From: Grifola frondosa
Lineage: Eukaryota; Basidiomycota; Agaricomycetes; Polyporales; Grifolaceae
DNA: 64,000 nt
NCBI GenBank assembly: GCA_001683735.1
Contig: LUGG01000001.1
Location: 2,294,001-2,358,000 of the forward strand
Reading direction: 5' to 3'
Position numbers and translations under genes: made by a program. The notes under the pieces were generated by a model. The model was given only the letters and a program-made list of their open reading frames with translations, was not told the origin of the DNA and did not search any database. Positions 1-12,290 of this stretch are shown piece after piece (position 1 is the stretch's first letter; the number at the start of each line of letters is the position of its first letter).

Positions 1-713
1 TCGAACACCTCCGAGGTCACATGGGTGAACGTGACCCATCGACTTATGTGGACAGATTGCCTTAATTAACGGCTATCACCGCAGATGTCGAGGTTGGAGG
101 AAAGTAATTGAACATACATATGCCAATCCAGAGATTCTGCGAACAAAGACAGGACAACTACCTCTCACCACTCCTTCCTACCGACGTCCTGGGGTAAGTA
201 TGTAACGGCCCATGGAGTACAGTCATTAACTTCGAGTATGGTTGTTTGAGGCTGGGCTATGATAATGACTTAAATTAAACATAAATTAAATCCAACGAAC
301 GGGTGGCTGCGTGATGTCTGAACTGTGGACAGAGACGGAATCGGATTGGGCGGGCGGAGCAGCGCCAACTACTCACAAGTGAACGCGCTGCTGTCCAAAT
401 TAGTTCGTTATGCCGCTCCGAGCGGACAGAGTCTGTCATATACGGTCCGCTCTCTTCTTCATCCCTCTTCGCCTTGGGTTCTTAAACAGTCACACCAACT
501 TCGAGTACTTGAGGAGGGGTAGTGCAGTATATGGTGCAAGATATGCCCATTTGATTCATATGCAACTCGAATCAGTAGTAAAGTGAAGAGTTTGCGTACG
601 TGAATGCGACAGATGCTTAGAACATGGATGTAAGAGGACACGAATAAGTATGGAACAAGGACGGGGTGAACGTGATGATGAGAAGACATGCGCGAATGGT
701 CGGAGCCAGCCTC
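1..713. other. Non-coding left edge, downstream of the Plavaka gene
   Basis: No gene could be supported here. The short open frames present are unrelated to known families and lack splice structure. The stretch is the 3' flank of the minus-strand transposase gene and may hold one end of that element, but I could not identify CACTA-type terminal inverted repeats or a target-site duplication by eye. Confidence 0.4.
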
Positions 714-3700
714 TCATTCATCATGTTCCCCAGAGGAGACGTCGTCCTCATACTCAGCCTCATCGTCTGATTCGACGCTTCCCAGCCCTCTCTCTCTCGA
801 TCTTCCATACTTAGTTCCGGATCATCATCTGGGTTGTAAGTTTCTTCATGGTTGTCCGATATATCATCTACAACTACACTAAGTTAGAACTACGAAGGCA
901 GTGAAAGGAACATTGCACACCTTCCGTTCTCTCCGCGGATAGAATAGCCAACCGTGCATCAATTGCATTTTCCACCACGGCACCACGGTTTACCTTGATT
1001 CCAGCTCCGTGAGCATAGATGTGACCCACACCTAATCCCCAGTGATGGCGCATCAAAAGGTCGCGATCAGAAAAACTGCAAGGATTGAACAAGTCAAATC
1101 ATTTCTAGTAAATAATATCCGAACACATACCAGCCCACGTAGTAGCGACACCAGTCCTGGGCATCCTTGGCGCAGCAGGAAGTACCAATACCATCATCAT
1201 GGCGCTTGCCACCCGCGAAATCAGGAATAACGTGGCAGCTACGTAGCACATCGCTCGGATTGACGAATCCAAATGAATACGCATCGCACATGGAAGGAAA
1301 TCGAAGGGAAGGAAGTTGAGAGCTGCTTCCATCCAAGACTTCGTACCATCGCACCCATAAAAAGTCCATACGACGAGGTTCGTAGTCGCGCATTCCAGAT
1401 CCCATATAAACGACTTTTGCATGGTATGTCCCCAACACACGGGCATACAAGAAACGACCGGAGCCGGCGGGATCAGAACTGTCGGCGAGAAGCATGATAT
1501 TGCATTGCTCGGTACCGGCATTGACAACACTGTGGTCGCGTCTGACGTCATAGGTAGTGTAGTTGAATCGGATGAGACTGTGATGATAGATGCGATCATT
1601 CTTCAAGAAGACAGAATCCCGTGGATGTTCGTAACCGACCACAGGTCCTGGAACGCTAGTCGAGTTAGAGCCGAAGGTGGCTTCTTGCGAGATGATCTCC
1701 TGTATGCGAGGAAGAAGGTGATCTTTCAGCTTTGGCAAGAAGTCCTACGGAACGCCGTCAGCACACTCAACGAACAATCCAGAAATGGCCTACCTTGATT
1801 GCTGGATCGCCAGCATGTTTCTGAAGGAAGGATGGGACATTCACCGGAGAATTCTCCGATTTACCCATGTTGTACTGCATCCGTGGATCGCTTGGGACGT
1901 CCTCCATGTCCGGAGGATGGAGAGCTTCCTGCGGACTAAGTTTTTCACGCATTTTACGTATATTGCGCTGCCGTGTTTCGATCTTGGTCAACTGTTTCCG
2001 AATCAATCTACCGTTCGTACGAAGGAAGCGAGATTTCGACTTTCGGTGTTCGGTTTCAGGCTAGGCAAAGTACATTAGCGAACGCATTCCACAAAGTAGA
2101 AAGAGCCCACCAGTTGAGTCGAGTAAGAATCTGTAGTCCCAAAGAGTCGGATGGTTGACACATAGTCACCCAAGGAGTGAAGTTTGTAGGTATTGAGATT
2201 GAAAGCTTTAGGTCGACGCGCATCGCCCGGTGCTGCGGAATTAGGACCAGCGCCTGCAACATTTTTCTGCTGACGCCTCTTTCGAGCTTCACCCTCGCGA
2301 GCTAACTCCCGTGTTTGAAACGCGGCGCAGGTCTTCTCCTTGAATTCACGAAGTTTCTGGCCTAAGACAGCGGTATCCTCAGATAGGATATCCAATGTTG
2401 TGTCCGTATGCATGCGCAACTTTGCAAAACCGTGCCAGTGGGCCATGATATATAACAAATCTTTCACTCGAGTGTTATGTGGTTCGGGGAAGAGACCTTC
2501 AAAGACGGGTATTGCACACTAGAATCCACATTGAAGCGATTCACCCAGTAGCCCAAATTAAAAATTCACCTGCAGCAAGTCTTCATAATCCCGCGCAGCC
2601 ATTTTCTTCAACTCCGATCTATTGGAATGAATTTTCCTGATGGTATCTTTGCCAAATGCAGGGATTTGACGAAATCTATGATCAAAGCATGGGCTTCATC
2701 GTTCAATATGTCGGAATAAGTCAACTTGCCGGCGGTCCAGTTCGTGTTTACGGGATTCATCCAGACAATCAAGTATCCGAAGAAGATGAATGAAGAGCGC
2801 CTTCCAGACGCCTAACTCGAACTCGTGCATAAGGTCTACAACGAGCATCCCAAACAAGTTGAAATTTGGTGACGACAACCTTTCCGAAAAAGCGTTCTAA
2901 GAATACGATATGTTCAAGCTCAACGGGAATATGTAACACGAATCACACTCACTGCAGTGGGTACAAGCGACTCTTCCTGCAGCAACTTCTCAACTGCCGC
3001 ACTGTTGACCGCATAATTCATCTCGTAAATGAATTTACGAGCTGTCGCGACACGATCCCGACGTCGAGCGTCGTTGGTGCGAGCAAGTGTTACACGCTGG
3101 GCCATATCTCGAGTCATGCCCATGTTGTGCACGCGATTGAGTGGAATTAGGCACCGCGGACATGGACAACGACCGAGATTTCTGATGCTTGCTATGGTGA
3201 TCCTGAAGAACTTATCAGCGAATCCTCAAGAAAGGAACAATGGGCTTTACATACTTTTCAGGATAATCTGCGGAATATGTGAAAATACGCGGGTAAAACC
3301 GACGTCGCACGCCGTCACAACATTCGATGATAATACCGTGCTCATACGCCTCCAGAAAGTCATCATCAAGAAGGATGGTCCACTGTGCATGAAGCATTTC
3401 TCGGTGACAATGTGTGGTGAAAGCGGTGTTCGGACCCTTTCCCCCGACACTTTCCATCACGAAGTCCTTGAATGTATCAGGTAGCTAACGCATTAAGTCA
3501 GTTATGAACTGCAGGATTTTCAGGATTCCTCACAGATTCAAAGTAGGCGACATGTTCAAAGTGATTACAAGACGGGTTGCCTCGTCTATACTTCGATTCG
3601 TTTCCAAACGAAAGGTACAGAGGCCAGAGTTTAGCGGAGCCGAAATCCGTTAGATGGGTAGCATCAGACGCAAACATGAGTGCAACGACAACCCTCGGAA

Positions 3701-4907
3701 GGTCACATCCAGGTTCTCCAGGAGCTAGCTGAAGATCGCGGTGCGCATTGACGAACGCCTGTGATGTATACATTTCTCCGAATACTCTAACATCTTCCAA
3801 AGCTCCCTCCGGCTGCCAATGTAGTTCATAAGGCTCGTAATGAAAGTGGGGATGGCTTTCAGGGTTCGAGACCTTTTCGCGGATCACCGAAACTAGCTTT
3901 CGGTGATGAAGTATTCCTGCACCGAAATCCTGAGGCCCTGGGCGGTGCATCTTGGCATGAAAAGGAACAGATATTGTGATTGGGGTCTCTGTCCACTTGT
4001 CACTATACTGTCTCCCTTCGTGTCGTTGGGAAATGTTGGCATCTTGCTCAACGTCTGCCAAACGAGCATCGATGCGCTGCCAGTTAGTCCTTGCGATGTC
4101 TTCCGGTTTGAACTCGGGGTGACTGATGATTTTTGTCAACTTTCGAAAGGACGATTGAGACTTCACCACCCCATCATTCCAAAACCAGTTATGTAAAGTA
4201 AACGATGACTGATTTGGGTATGGGTAGTATGGTTGTTCATCGATCTCAGACGAGCTTAAAACCTCGTCGGATGCAGTCATTAGCTCCTCCCGGTCCACAT
4301 TCTCTTCAGGATCATGCTGGGGGAAGTTATTTGATTGATATCGTCGAAATAACCCGAACACGTTCCGAGGAGACTTGAAGACATGTAGAAGGCGAGTCCC
4401 AACTGATGGAGCAGTATTTTGTGTTGAATCTTGAGGTAATGGAAGTGACGGAGGTAGCGACGACGATGGAGGTAGCGACGACGATGGAGGTAGCGACGAC
4501 GATGGAGGTAGCGACGACGATGGAGGTAGTGCTGCAGCAGGTGCCGGGATTATGTCTCGATACCGCTTGGGAAGCATACGATTTTCTCTGCGGGTCCTAC
4601 GCTCTGCCACCGAGCGATCCAAATCATATAGGGTAGTTGATGCTGAGTCGAAGACTCTGGCAGCGTCAAGTGGAGACGAGAGAGGGCCAAAGGTGTGCGT
4701 CTTGGTCTTCACGCCTTGAGCTTCAGGGGGCATGGAGTCATCCTGTCGTTGTCGTTTCGAAGCCCAAAGCTCCTGCACTCTAGCGAGGGCACCCGCAGAT
4801 CTTTTCTTGCGCTTAGGGCAAACTCGACTATGCTTGGTGAACGACCCTGGGGTCATAAAGCTTCTCCCACATATGCAAGACTCCGTGTAGGTGGTAGACA
4901 GCTCCAT
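714..4907 (-). CDS. Plavaka-type CACTA transposase, multi-exon, near full length
   Basis: This gene encodes the transposase of a Plavaka element, a CACTA-superfamily DNA transposon common in Agaricomycetes. It starts at ATG 4907 with a C2H2-like zinc finger (C-x-C-x8-F-x3-H, near residues 12-30), followed by an NLS-like KRKKR and a Ser/Pro-rich linker. The large exon 3498-4907 ends in the conserved stretch reading FGSAKLWPLYLSFGNESKY. Downstream exons carry other family blocks: DDDFLEAYEHG and RRFYPRIFTYSADYPEK (about 3215-3460), CPCPRCLIPLNRVHNMG (about 3115-3170), VVDLMHEFELGVWKALF (2770-2850), YKLHSLGDYVSTIRLFGTTD (2110-2180), and near the C terminus MRHHWGLGVGHIYAH (about 1000-1050). The acidic C-terminal tail probably ends at the stop at 714; the splice or frame joining it (about 720-880) is not resolved. 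The reading frame looks largely intact, so the copy may be young. Catalytic residues were not assigned. Confidence 0.85.
4449..4530 (-). repeat. 18-bp coding minisatellite in the Plavaka gene
   Basis: About 4.5 tandem copies of an 18-bp unit (plus-strand core GATGGAGGTAGCGACGAC) encode repeated PPSSSL hexapeptides in the low-complexity linker of the transposase. The copies are almost identical, suggesting recent expansion by slippage. Confidence 0.9.
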
Positions 4908-5086
4908 CTAAGTTCCACAATATGTGAGTAGATGGATTCAATAACAACAAAGTTCAACCGACCGTATATCACTCTTGATGAGGGTGAGGAGACTCGGAAC
5001 ACGCTCTTCCAGAAACCACAGAGCGCGTGAGGAAATGATGTCGTCCTCTAATGTGAACTAGTAGGAGCGAAACGCGACACTAGAAT

Positions 5087-5272
5087 GCGCCTGGAAACCA
5101 GACGGCATGTGAGATGAGAAAACAAAGATATCCTCCGCTGGTGCGGGTAAAACGCGTGATCGAAGACTCAGAGCACACTCGTCTGGAAGCCGGACGGTGC
5201 GTGTAGCGACGAGTAACTTCTGTCCACTTGAAGTGAGCAGAGGTCTGTACCTGTCCACTTGAAAATGAGCAG
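5087..5272 (-). repeat. Upstream hairpin module (B, B, A, A on the plus strand)
   Basis: On the plus strand this holds two copies of motif B (reverse complement core GTCTGGAAGCCGGAC, at 5087-5106 and 5175-5200) and two of motif A (core TGTCCACTTGAAGTGAGCAG, at 5220-5240 and 5251-5272). Read on the minus strand the order is A, A, B, B, ending about 180 bp before the Plavaka ATG at 4907. The same arrangement lies before three other genes in the window. Both motifs are imperfect palindromes. Confidence 0.75.
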
Positions 5273-5529
5273 TATACGTATACCGTAAACGTGCGAGTGA
5301 AAGGTTGAAAAAAAGTCAGCATTAGACGCAGAGATACAAATATTACCAAATAATTGAGCGTCTACTTAACTCGATGGCACGCAACTGGAAGGATTCATTG
5401 CAGACGTACATGCTACAAGATAAATTCTCCTACGGGTGCGTCAAAAAACCCTCCGTGCGACAAGTTCTTTGGAGGGAAAAGCTACCGAGGAGAGCGCGAG
5501 AAAGACATCAATCATAAGACGGTCCCGAA

Positions 5530-8136
5530 TCACTTGCGAAACTGGCCCAAGGACAACGGCTGCTCGAGGGGCACATGCGGAATGCGACCGAAACGACATG
5601 AAAGGCTTCTACGTAGAACGTGAAGACCTCGGTTTCGAACTTCGAGTATGCGTCGAAATCCGAGAACACTGATCGGTCCACAGCAGATGTTGACCATCTG
5701 GCCAATCCTTCATCACTATGGCCATCTGCTTGACCGCTTCGCGCCGCTCATCCCATAACACCGAAGTGAGACGATCGCACTTGAGGTCGTCTGTCCACAT
5801 GGGCCGGACTCCTCCGCTGTTCCAGATCTCGTAGATAACACGCTCTCGTCGAAGGGCAAGCCTCTGGTCCGAGTGATTATAGAAATATGGGACGAGTTGG
5901 CGATCGAGGAAGATCAACTCCAGACGGAAGTTGAATAAAGCCAGCTCCCACACAATGCCGACGAAAACGGTGCGATCCGCAGAGAGCATTTGGCGCGTGA
6001 TGTTGACGTCGCCCCATGCAGGAGCACAGTCTGCGCTATACGGCGGAAAGCCCCCATGAATACCGAACCGGACATTGATGTCGACGCGATCAGCCACCCT
6101 CTTTGCATTGGCGTTCTTCATGATCTGTCCCGCCTCCATCTTCCCTTCTTGTCGCGGCCTTTTCTCCTGTGGTGGCGGTGGGGGCAGACGGATAATATGT
6201 TCCTTGGCCGACTCCGGCTCTACATGACTATGCTCGTATTCTATAGCAAAATATTTGCCCTCGAGCGCGATTCTCCACTGCTGCGTTGTCATGAGCACCA
6301 TCCTGTGGGCCGGAGGGCTGAGAATCTGCTGGAAGCAGAAGATTCTGACGCGAAGCCAATTATGGGCACGCTGCTCTGTGAGGGGGCTTTCGGCACTGAA
6401 GAAAATATGGATGGGAGGCAGCGCATAAACAAGGCCCACGTGGTCGTCATCGGTGAGACCTTCGCATGACTTCAGGACGTTCGCCCACCCAGGTGCATAG
6501 GGAGGGACCCTGAAGGTGGTACGATCCTATGATTGGTCGATTTGCCCTTCTTATGGGCGGTCCGCGTTTGCAAAGATTTACGTGCCATGTAGGCAGACGG
6601 CATCCCAACACTCATCGAGGGACCGCGCATGGCTGCATCTTTTGTCTGCTTTTCCGCACTGACATTGTCTTCAATGTCTGCACCGACTGCAACTCCGCCG
6701 ACATCTGTAACGCTGCTGCCTATAAAACAAAATTAATGCGCGAACGGATGATTATCAGCTGCTGATATCCGTACCATACTGCTCGGTGGCTTGCGTAGTC
6801 ACCATGATGACATGGTCATTGTCAGATGCTGGCAGAACATCATCTGCTGTCAAATCAACGAGCTCCTGGCGAGGATGGTCAGGACCAGCGATCTGCGGTG
6901 AGGAACGATGTTGCTGCTTTTCGAAATCGCCAACGCGCCCCGCAGAGTATGTTTCGAGAGGACGGAGTATGGGACGGCTCGTCAGGGAGAACCTTCGCAG
7001 CCTCTCTTGAAGAGATCCACGAATCACTTGCGCCATGGGAGCATCAACCCAGAGCGGAGCGTTTGCCAAATGCTGCCCGTGTTTCATCGTGATAGCAGAT
7101 GAAAAACAAACGCCTGCTAACAGCAATGTCTCCACTCGGACAATGAGGGTGCGCTCCGTGATTGAAACCCTGTCGCGAACATACCAGACCGGTACGCCGA
7201 CACGATACATCTCGGACACTAGATGGAGATGAGAGGTAATTACACCTCTCAGTGGCAGTACAGGCTGTGGCTGCTTGAAATTGACGTCGTTCAGACGCGG
7301 CACGATCACTTCGCGATATATGATGAAAGCGCGCAAGTCCAGCAAGACGCGCTGAAATTCGCGGAACCACAACAAGGTGTCGAAACTTGACATCGGCACT
7401 TCCTTCAAATGGTCGAATACCATTTTCAAGTCGTCGCACCGTTGTTTTTGGAACCTGAACATGCCGGCCACCTTCTTGGCCGTCCGCATGTCATGAACTA
7501 AGAAAAGGAATTAGCACATCTACAGAGGAGCATGAACACCGTACACATACCATCATCTCCCAACTTTCTGAAGTCGTCTGCAAACCCTCTCCCTGCCATC
7601 GTCTTGGCTTCTATCATTGTCGCACGAAAACGCTGAAGAAGTGATGGGGACAGAGATCCCACAGCCTCATTGGGCAGCTCCTCGGCAATACGGAAATGAT
7701 GCATGGGATTGAAGTCCATCCATGCAATATTGACGTCCTCGAAATCCGGCAATACGTGCTCGTCATCCATCACGGGAAACGCTGGTCCCATACGGAAGCG
7801 ATCGCTGATTCCGAACTGAGCCAGGGTTGGGCATAGCGGCGCGGCGATGATATGGGGCTCGGAATCGCAGTACGCTTGCGGCCATTTGGCATACTCGAAG
7901 GCATGGAGCATACCGTCATCGTGATACCGGAATTCCTTGTCGAGATGTATCGGAGGTTCAGGGATCCACGTCATGTTTGGCGTGGAAATCCATAGTTTGT
8001 CGTTTGTGCCGGGGAAGCGGCTGAGACGCAAGCAGTCCCGAGGTGTGATTTCCTCGTCCTTCATTGGTCTTCGACATGCACGCATGAATTCCACCAGGCC
8101 GCCTAGGGGCTTGGGTCCAGTCACGTCTTCCGCCAT
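5530..8136 (-). CDS. Agaricomycete orphan protein, frames broken
   Basis: This resembles a large family of uncharacterised agaricomycete proteins with no assigned domain known to me. ATG is at 8136. Exon 1 runs to an intron at 7498-7550; exon 2 carries a conserved-looking stretch (LLDLRAFIIYREVIVPRL, then a VGVPVWYVRD block) and ends at an intron at 6720-6774; exon 3 holds a second conserved part, including RAHNWLRVRIF and DWPDGQHLLWTDQ. Three frame changes are needed to keep family-like sequence: near 6515-6535, near 5660-5680, and near 5590, where the tail continues as FGRIPHVPLE and stops at 5530. It may be a decayed copy or an intact gene with base-call errors. A shared repeat module lies directly upstream (8177-8331). 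Function unknown. Confidence 0.6.
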
Positions 8137-8176
8137 AGGGCAGGCAGCAGGTAGGCAGGTAGGGGATAACAGCACG

Positions 8177-8331
8177 CTCGTCTGGAGACCGGACGGCAGT
8201 GCTGTAGCGTGGAACAAAACAAGGGTATTCTCAGACGTCTGGAGACCGGACGACAGAGTTCAGAAAGCTTCGGAATCTGCCAACTTGAAGTTAGCAGATC
8301 CTGTTCAGTACTGTCCACTTGAAGTGAGCAG
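8177..8331 (-). repeat. Upstream hairpin module (B, B, C, A on the plus strand)
   Basis: Two motif B copies (8177-8197, 8236-8253; core GTCTGGAGACCGGAC), one motif C copy (8272-8301; core CCAACTTGAAGTT flanked by ATCTG/CAGAT) and one motif A copy (8311-8331). On the minus strand this reads A, C, B, B and ends about 40 bp before the ATG at 8136. It is the mirror image of the module at 8759-8865. Confidence 0.8.
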
Positions 8332-8562
8332 TACTGAATTGGTGGTAGTAAGAAAGCAAGAGTGTTCGACTGAAAATCGAGCGCTTCATATGTGTCACGC
8401 CACCGTAACTGGGTCACGTGTGAAAGAAATTCGGCAACACTTGCGGCGGAGGCGGGCAGCCCGGAAAAAGGTGAATATGGGAGTATACCATATATGGGCA
8501 AAAGTACCAATGTCATGTGGCACAGCGAGTTTCTTGCATATTGATGATCCGGGGAATCGGAA

Positions 8563-8646
8563 TTTGTCCAGGCCAGATATTGCCTTAAAGGGTAAGCATA
8601 TGTCCAGATATGTGCATATTCTCACCCTATATATGGCCTGGACAAA
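8563..8646. repeat. Foldback inverted repeat between divergent genes
   Basis: A perfect 13-bp arm pair (TTTGTCCAGGCCA at 8563-8575 on one side and its complement at 8634-8646) encloses an inner imperfect palindrome rich in GCATAT/ATATGC. The structure sits about midway between two mirror-image motif modules, so the whole intergenic region 8177-8865 is roughly palindromic. It could be a foldback or MITE-like insertion or a shared regulatory element. Confidence 0.7.
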
Positions 8647-8758
8647 TACTACCTTCCGTGCCACCGGCTGTGCGCCGGTAACAATCTGGGAAGAAGCTTG
8701 ATTTTCTAACGCGGCTCAATCCTGAACGTCGGTCTTGATTCAGATAGTGCCCAGTCAC

Positions 8759-8865
8759 CGCTCACTTCAAGTGGACGGTGCTCAACAGGGATCTGCCAAC
8801 TTCAAGTTGGTAGATTCCTTCTATTCAAACTTCCTCTGTCCGAGTTGTCCGGTCTCCAGACAACT
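8759..8865 (+). repeat. Upstream hairpin module (A, C, B)
   Basis: Motif A at 8759-8782, motif C at 8791-8816 (ATCTG-CCAACTTCAAGTTGG-TAGAT, a strong palindrome) and motif B at 8844-8865 (GTTGTCCGGTCTCCAGACAAC). It lies about 110 bp before the FunK1 ATG, oriented with that gene. Confidence 0.8.
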
Positions 8866-8973
8866 CAGGTTATCCTCTATTCCACCTATCCGCTGAGGCT
8901 CACAGTACCGATCCTTTGAACAACGCCACCTCCACCACACACCGTGACACCGTCTGAACATCAGACGGTTAAC

Positions 8974-11539
8974 ATGTCGAACCCGGACCCCAAATTCTCT
9001 ACAGAGCCGCGTCCTGGGTCTCCTGTCAGACGGGTGCTCCCTTACTTGGAACCATCAAGCCCCGTAAAGGCAACTACCAACCCGGGTAACATTAGGATAC
9101 CTGGTCATGTCAAGAATGCCTCTGCGCGTTTGCCAGACATAGATGTTTCTGACTTTATGAATCTTCTTTCGCCGGAGTACGATATCAAGACCATTCCGGA
9201 GTCCGTGCAATCACTACTCACACGTTTGCTCGAGCTCCCGAAATCTACCAAGGAGGAAACACTGTACCAACCTATCTGCGACCTCTTGAACGCCTGTGCT
9301 GCACATGTCGAAGGTGACCGTGCATAAATTACATTGATTTCAATGCTAATGCGCCCTCAGAACATATGAAAGTCCGAGGATTGAATCATGCACCTCTCCT
9401 CTTCGTCATCCACGCGGACAGCGCCCCGTCCGAACATGCACTCGGAACTAAAGTCCGCCCCGACCTTGTCGCAGTGAATGCTTCGGCGGAGGAGATAGAA
9501 TATTACAGACGGACGAAGAATATCGCACAGCAGGACGAGCAGAAGGACGGACCGGAAGAACAACGCAAGAAAAGCAAGCAATTCGTCGGGGTGCCATGGG
9601 CCCGTCTCTGCATGACCATCGAGGTGAAACCAATGGTCGTTAAGGACGGCGGGAGGGAGCAGGCGGCAATGTATACGACCTACCATCTTATCGGCAGGCC
9701 GGACTGTGTCGGCGTTTTCGGGCTCTGCCTCTCCCCATCGAGCTTTCGTTTGTATTGGAGCGACGCCGAGGGCACTCGGATTACGACGCCAATGGAATTG
9801 ATTAATGGAGGTCATCTTCTCATGCAATTGATGTGGACCGTTCGCCGTCCCGCACGCCCGCACACTTATTATGATAGTACTATCGGGTTCATGTCAGAAC
9901 TCCCCCAAGGTTCCGGCGACGCCAATAGTGCACGACGTCCTCGATTGCCATCAGGTATCCCCCGTGAAGTACGGCAGTTTGCTGGACTGTCGCTATGGAA
10001 GCTTACTGTTGGTGAAAAAGTCTATGATGACATGCGGCTGGTTTTTGTGGGAAGTCCGACTCGCAGCAGGCGGGTCAACGTTTTCGTCGACTACAAGCAC
10101 AATTTGGCCTGCAAGGATATTTTTCTATCGAGGACCAGGTTCTATTTCGAGCATCGCATGCTGAACATCGCGCACGACTATGGCCGTAGTGTCTTGCCGG
10201 GTGTTCCCATTTTGGTGGAGTATGCAGTCGTGAAGGATCGCGAGGAACGGTTTATCACAACGTGCGAATCACAATGGAAGCGTCTTCGCATCGTCGTCGA
10301 GGGTATCGGCGAGACCCTCGAAAGCTGCCCGACAATTTATGAGCTACTGAAAGTGCTGTATGACCTCGTTGAGAGTGAGTATTCTTATCTTCTCCTGTCT
10401 CTTCTGCAAGCTAATACGATCCAATTGTTAGCTCATCGTCTTCTGTGTGCGCGCGGCGTTCTTCACCGCGACATCTCGATGGGCAATGTTCTCTGGAACG
10501 TTCACAAACCACCATTGCGTAAGACATATCAGAGCCATGAGGGTGGCGTCTATATCTCCCGCGTACTCGATAAAACGCAAGTGTTGCTCATAATGGAGCG
10601 TTACGTGTGCTAATTCCTTCCTTTTAGCGAGGACCCGAACAAATGTCTCTGCTTGCTGGCCGACTTCGACAATTCTGCTTTCACGCAAGGCAGCGCTAAG
10701 TACCTGGACAACCTCAAAGCGAATTCCGTGGAGCTAGACCCATCAATTGAACCGGAGGAACCGGGAAATCGCAGCTCACGCACTGTAAGTCCATCTGCTT
10801 GATTTAATGGTAATTGTACTCAGTTTAGATTCAGGGTACCCCCATGTTCATCGCACGCGCTGTCTCTTCTGGGCGTCTCCTGCAGGGCCCGGGCACACTT
10901 CCTCCCGACCTCCCGAAGGTCAGCGACAAAGCCGCAAGCCTCTATAAGGCTGCTTACAAGGATATAAATGTCGAATATCCAAAACCTACACTGGTGCCAC
11001 CTGGTCCAGAAACTCCCCCTTTCTGTCATCGGGAATACCACGACATGGAAAGCGTATTCTGGCTGCTGGTTTACCGCCTCATTATGTGGGGAGATGGCAA
11101 GGACGAGCTTGAATACGATGGTGTACACCCTTACCTCCGCGACTTCCTCTCCCACGAGATTTCCAGCATGTGTCACGATCAACGAGGAGCCTGGATAGAT
11201 CAGGCAGAATTTCCAAATTTGCTCCATTCGAGACTCCGGAAAGGCCCAATTGCAACTCTCATCACGGAGATGTTTGGTATTGTCTGGCCCGAGTATGCGC
11301 TTTGTGAAGGCGTCTCCGTTGACTTTGTCCATGAGGCATTTCGTCGACTTCTTATCAACGCTATTGTCGAGATGGACGCAACGGGGGAGCATTACGCGTT
11401 CGGGGAGCCACGCGGATTCCTGAAGAACTATTCCGACCCCGTAGCCCCCGCAACTTCCACACATCTCTCCACCCAGCTTGGTAACAAGCGTCCCAGTGAT
11501 GATTCACGTCACAGCAGTCGGAAGAGAACGAGGCATTAG
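8974..11539 (+). CDS. FunK1-type fungal protein kinase
   Basis: This encodes a fungal-specific serine/threonine kinase-like protein of the FunK1 family, expanded in multicellular basidiomycetes; substrates are unknown. ATG 8974 is the first in frame. Predicted introns are 9314-9360, 10375-10431, 10583-10627 and 10785-10834, all preserving frame. The N-terminal half (LYQPICDLLNAC onward) is the family's leader domain. The catalytic loop reads HRDISMGNVLW (H-R-D, then N), the metal-binding segment reads LLADFDNS, where DFD replaces DFG as is usual for FunK1, and RTGTPMFIA resembles the family's P+1 region. The Ser/Arg-rich tail ends KRTRH. No frame breaks were seen. It is transcribed away from the orphan gene at 5530-8136 and carries the shared A-C-B module upstream. 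Confidence 0.88.
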
Positions 11540-12290
11540 TGGTCGGCGAGCTCTGTCGGTGGTACTCGCATGAAGTCCGAAATCCCGGAGGTTTCCTGTT
11601 CGTGTATTTTGTAGGGACAATGTCACGGCTGTATACTGTATTTAACTGCATGTATTTATGAAAACTTTGGCTGCATACTTTCAAGGCCGAGCGTCGCGGT
11701 TAATACAAGTTGGTGACTACACATTTCGACATTTATCGTGTGCTGCATGTTCGAGCGGCGGTGAGGACATTTGTCTCTCAACCACTTTTCCCGTCTCCGA
11801 TTACTGCATTCCTATCCGCTAACGTCTCAGAACATCAAGTCACTTGGGGGGTCCGCCAGAGTCCGATTCACCTCTTCTTAATTACTCATTGAACATTTTT
11901 TTAGGCTTCTCTGTGAGTACCGTTCCAGTGCGATGACGGTACTGGTAGTAGTACACATTTGGAACAAAAGGTCATGTGACAGCAGCCGCCTTCCACAGTA
12001 TTCAAGTAACTAATTTCTCCGTCATCGCTATGCCTATCTCGTTTACCCGTCATCGCTATGCTTATCTCGTTTTGCCTCTTTGTTTCACAGCTTGTCTTGA
12101 CTCTGCTGCTCGCCGTCCCCTTGAACGTGTTATCATCGCGCCACCGGAAGAGTCCGGCGCAAAATCAATCGGACATCGAGAAGCTGCAGCTGTGTTTATA
12201 ATTTGCACTATCCGATTGGGGGTCCGAAGGGATAGGCTTCTTTCAGGCCGGCGGATGGAAGGCTTCTTTAACTTTTAACCATCACGAATA
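11540..12290. other. Intergenic, no gene recognised
   Basis: Nothing coding is supported. It contains a 20-bp direct repeat (core CGTCATCGCTATGC, near 12019-12065) and a short inverted repeat around 12140-12165. It probably holds the FunK1 3' UTR and promoter-distal sequence of the Ulp1 gene. Confidence 0.4.

Noticed and set aside
1..5400. Terminal inverted repeats of the Plavaka element
   Set aside because: Searched by eye for CACTA/TAGTG-type ends and a short target duplication on both sides; nothing convincing was found.
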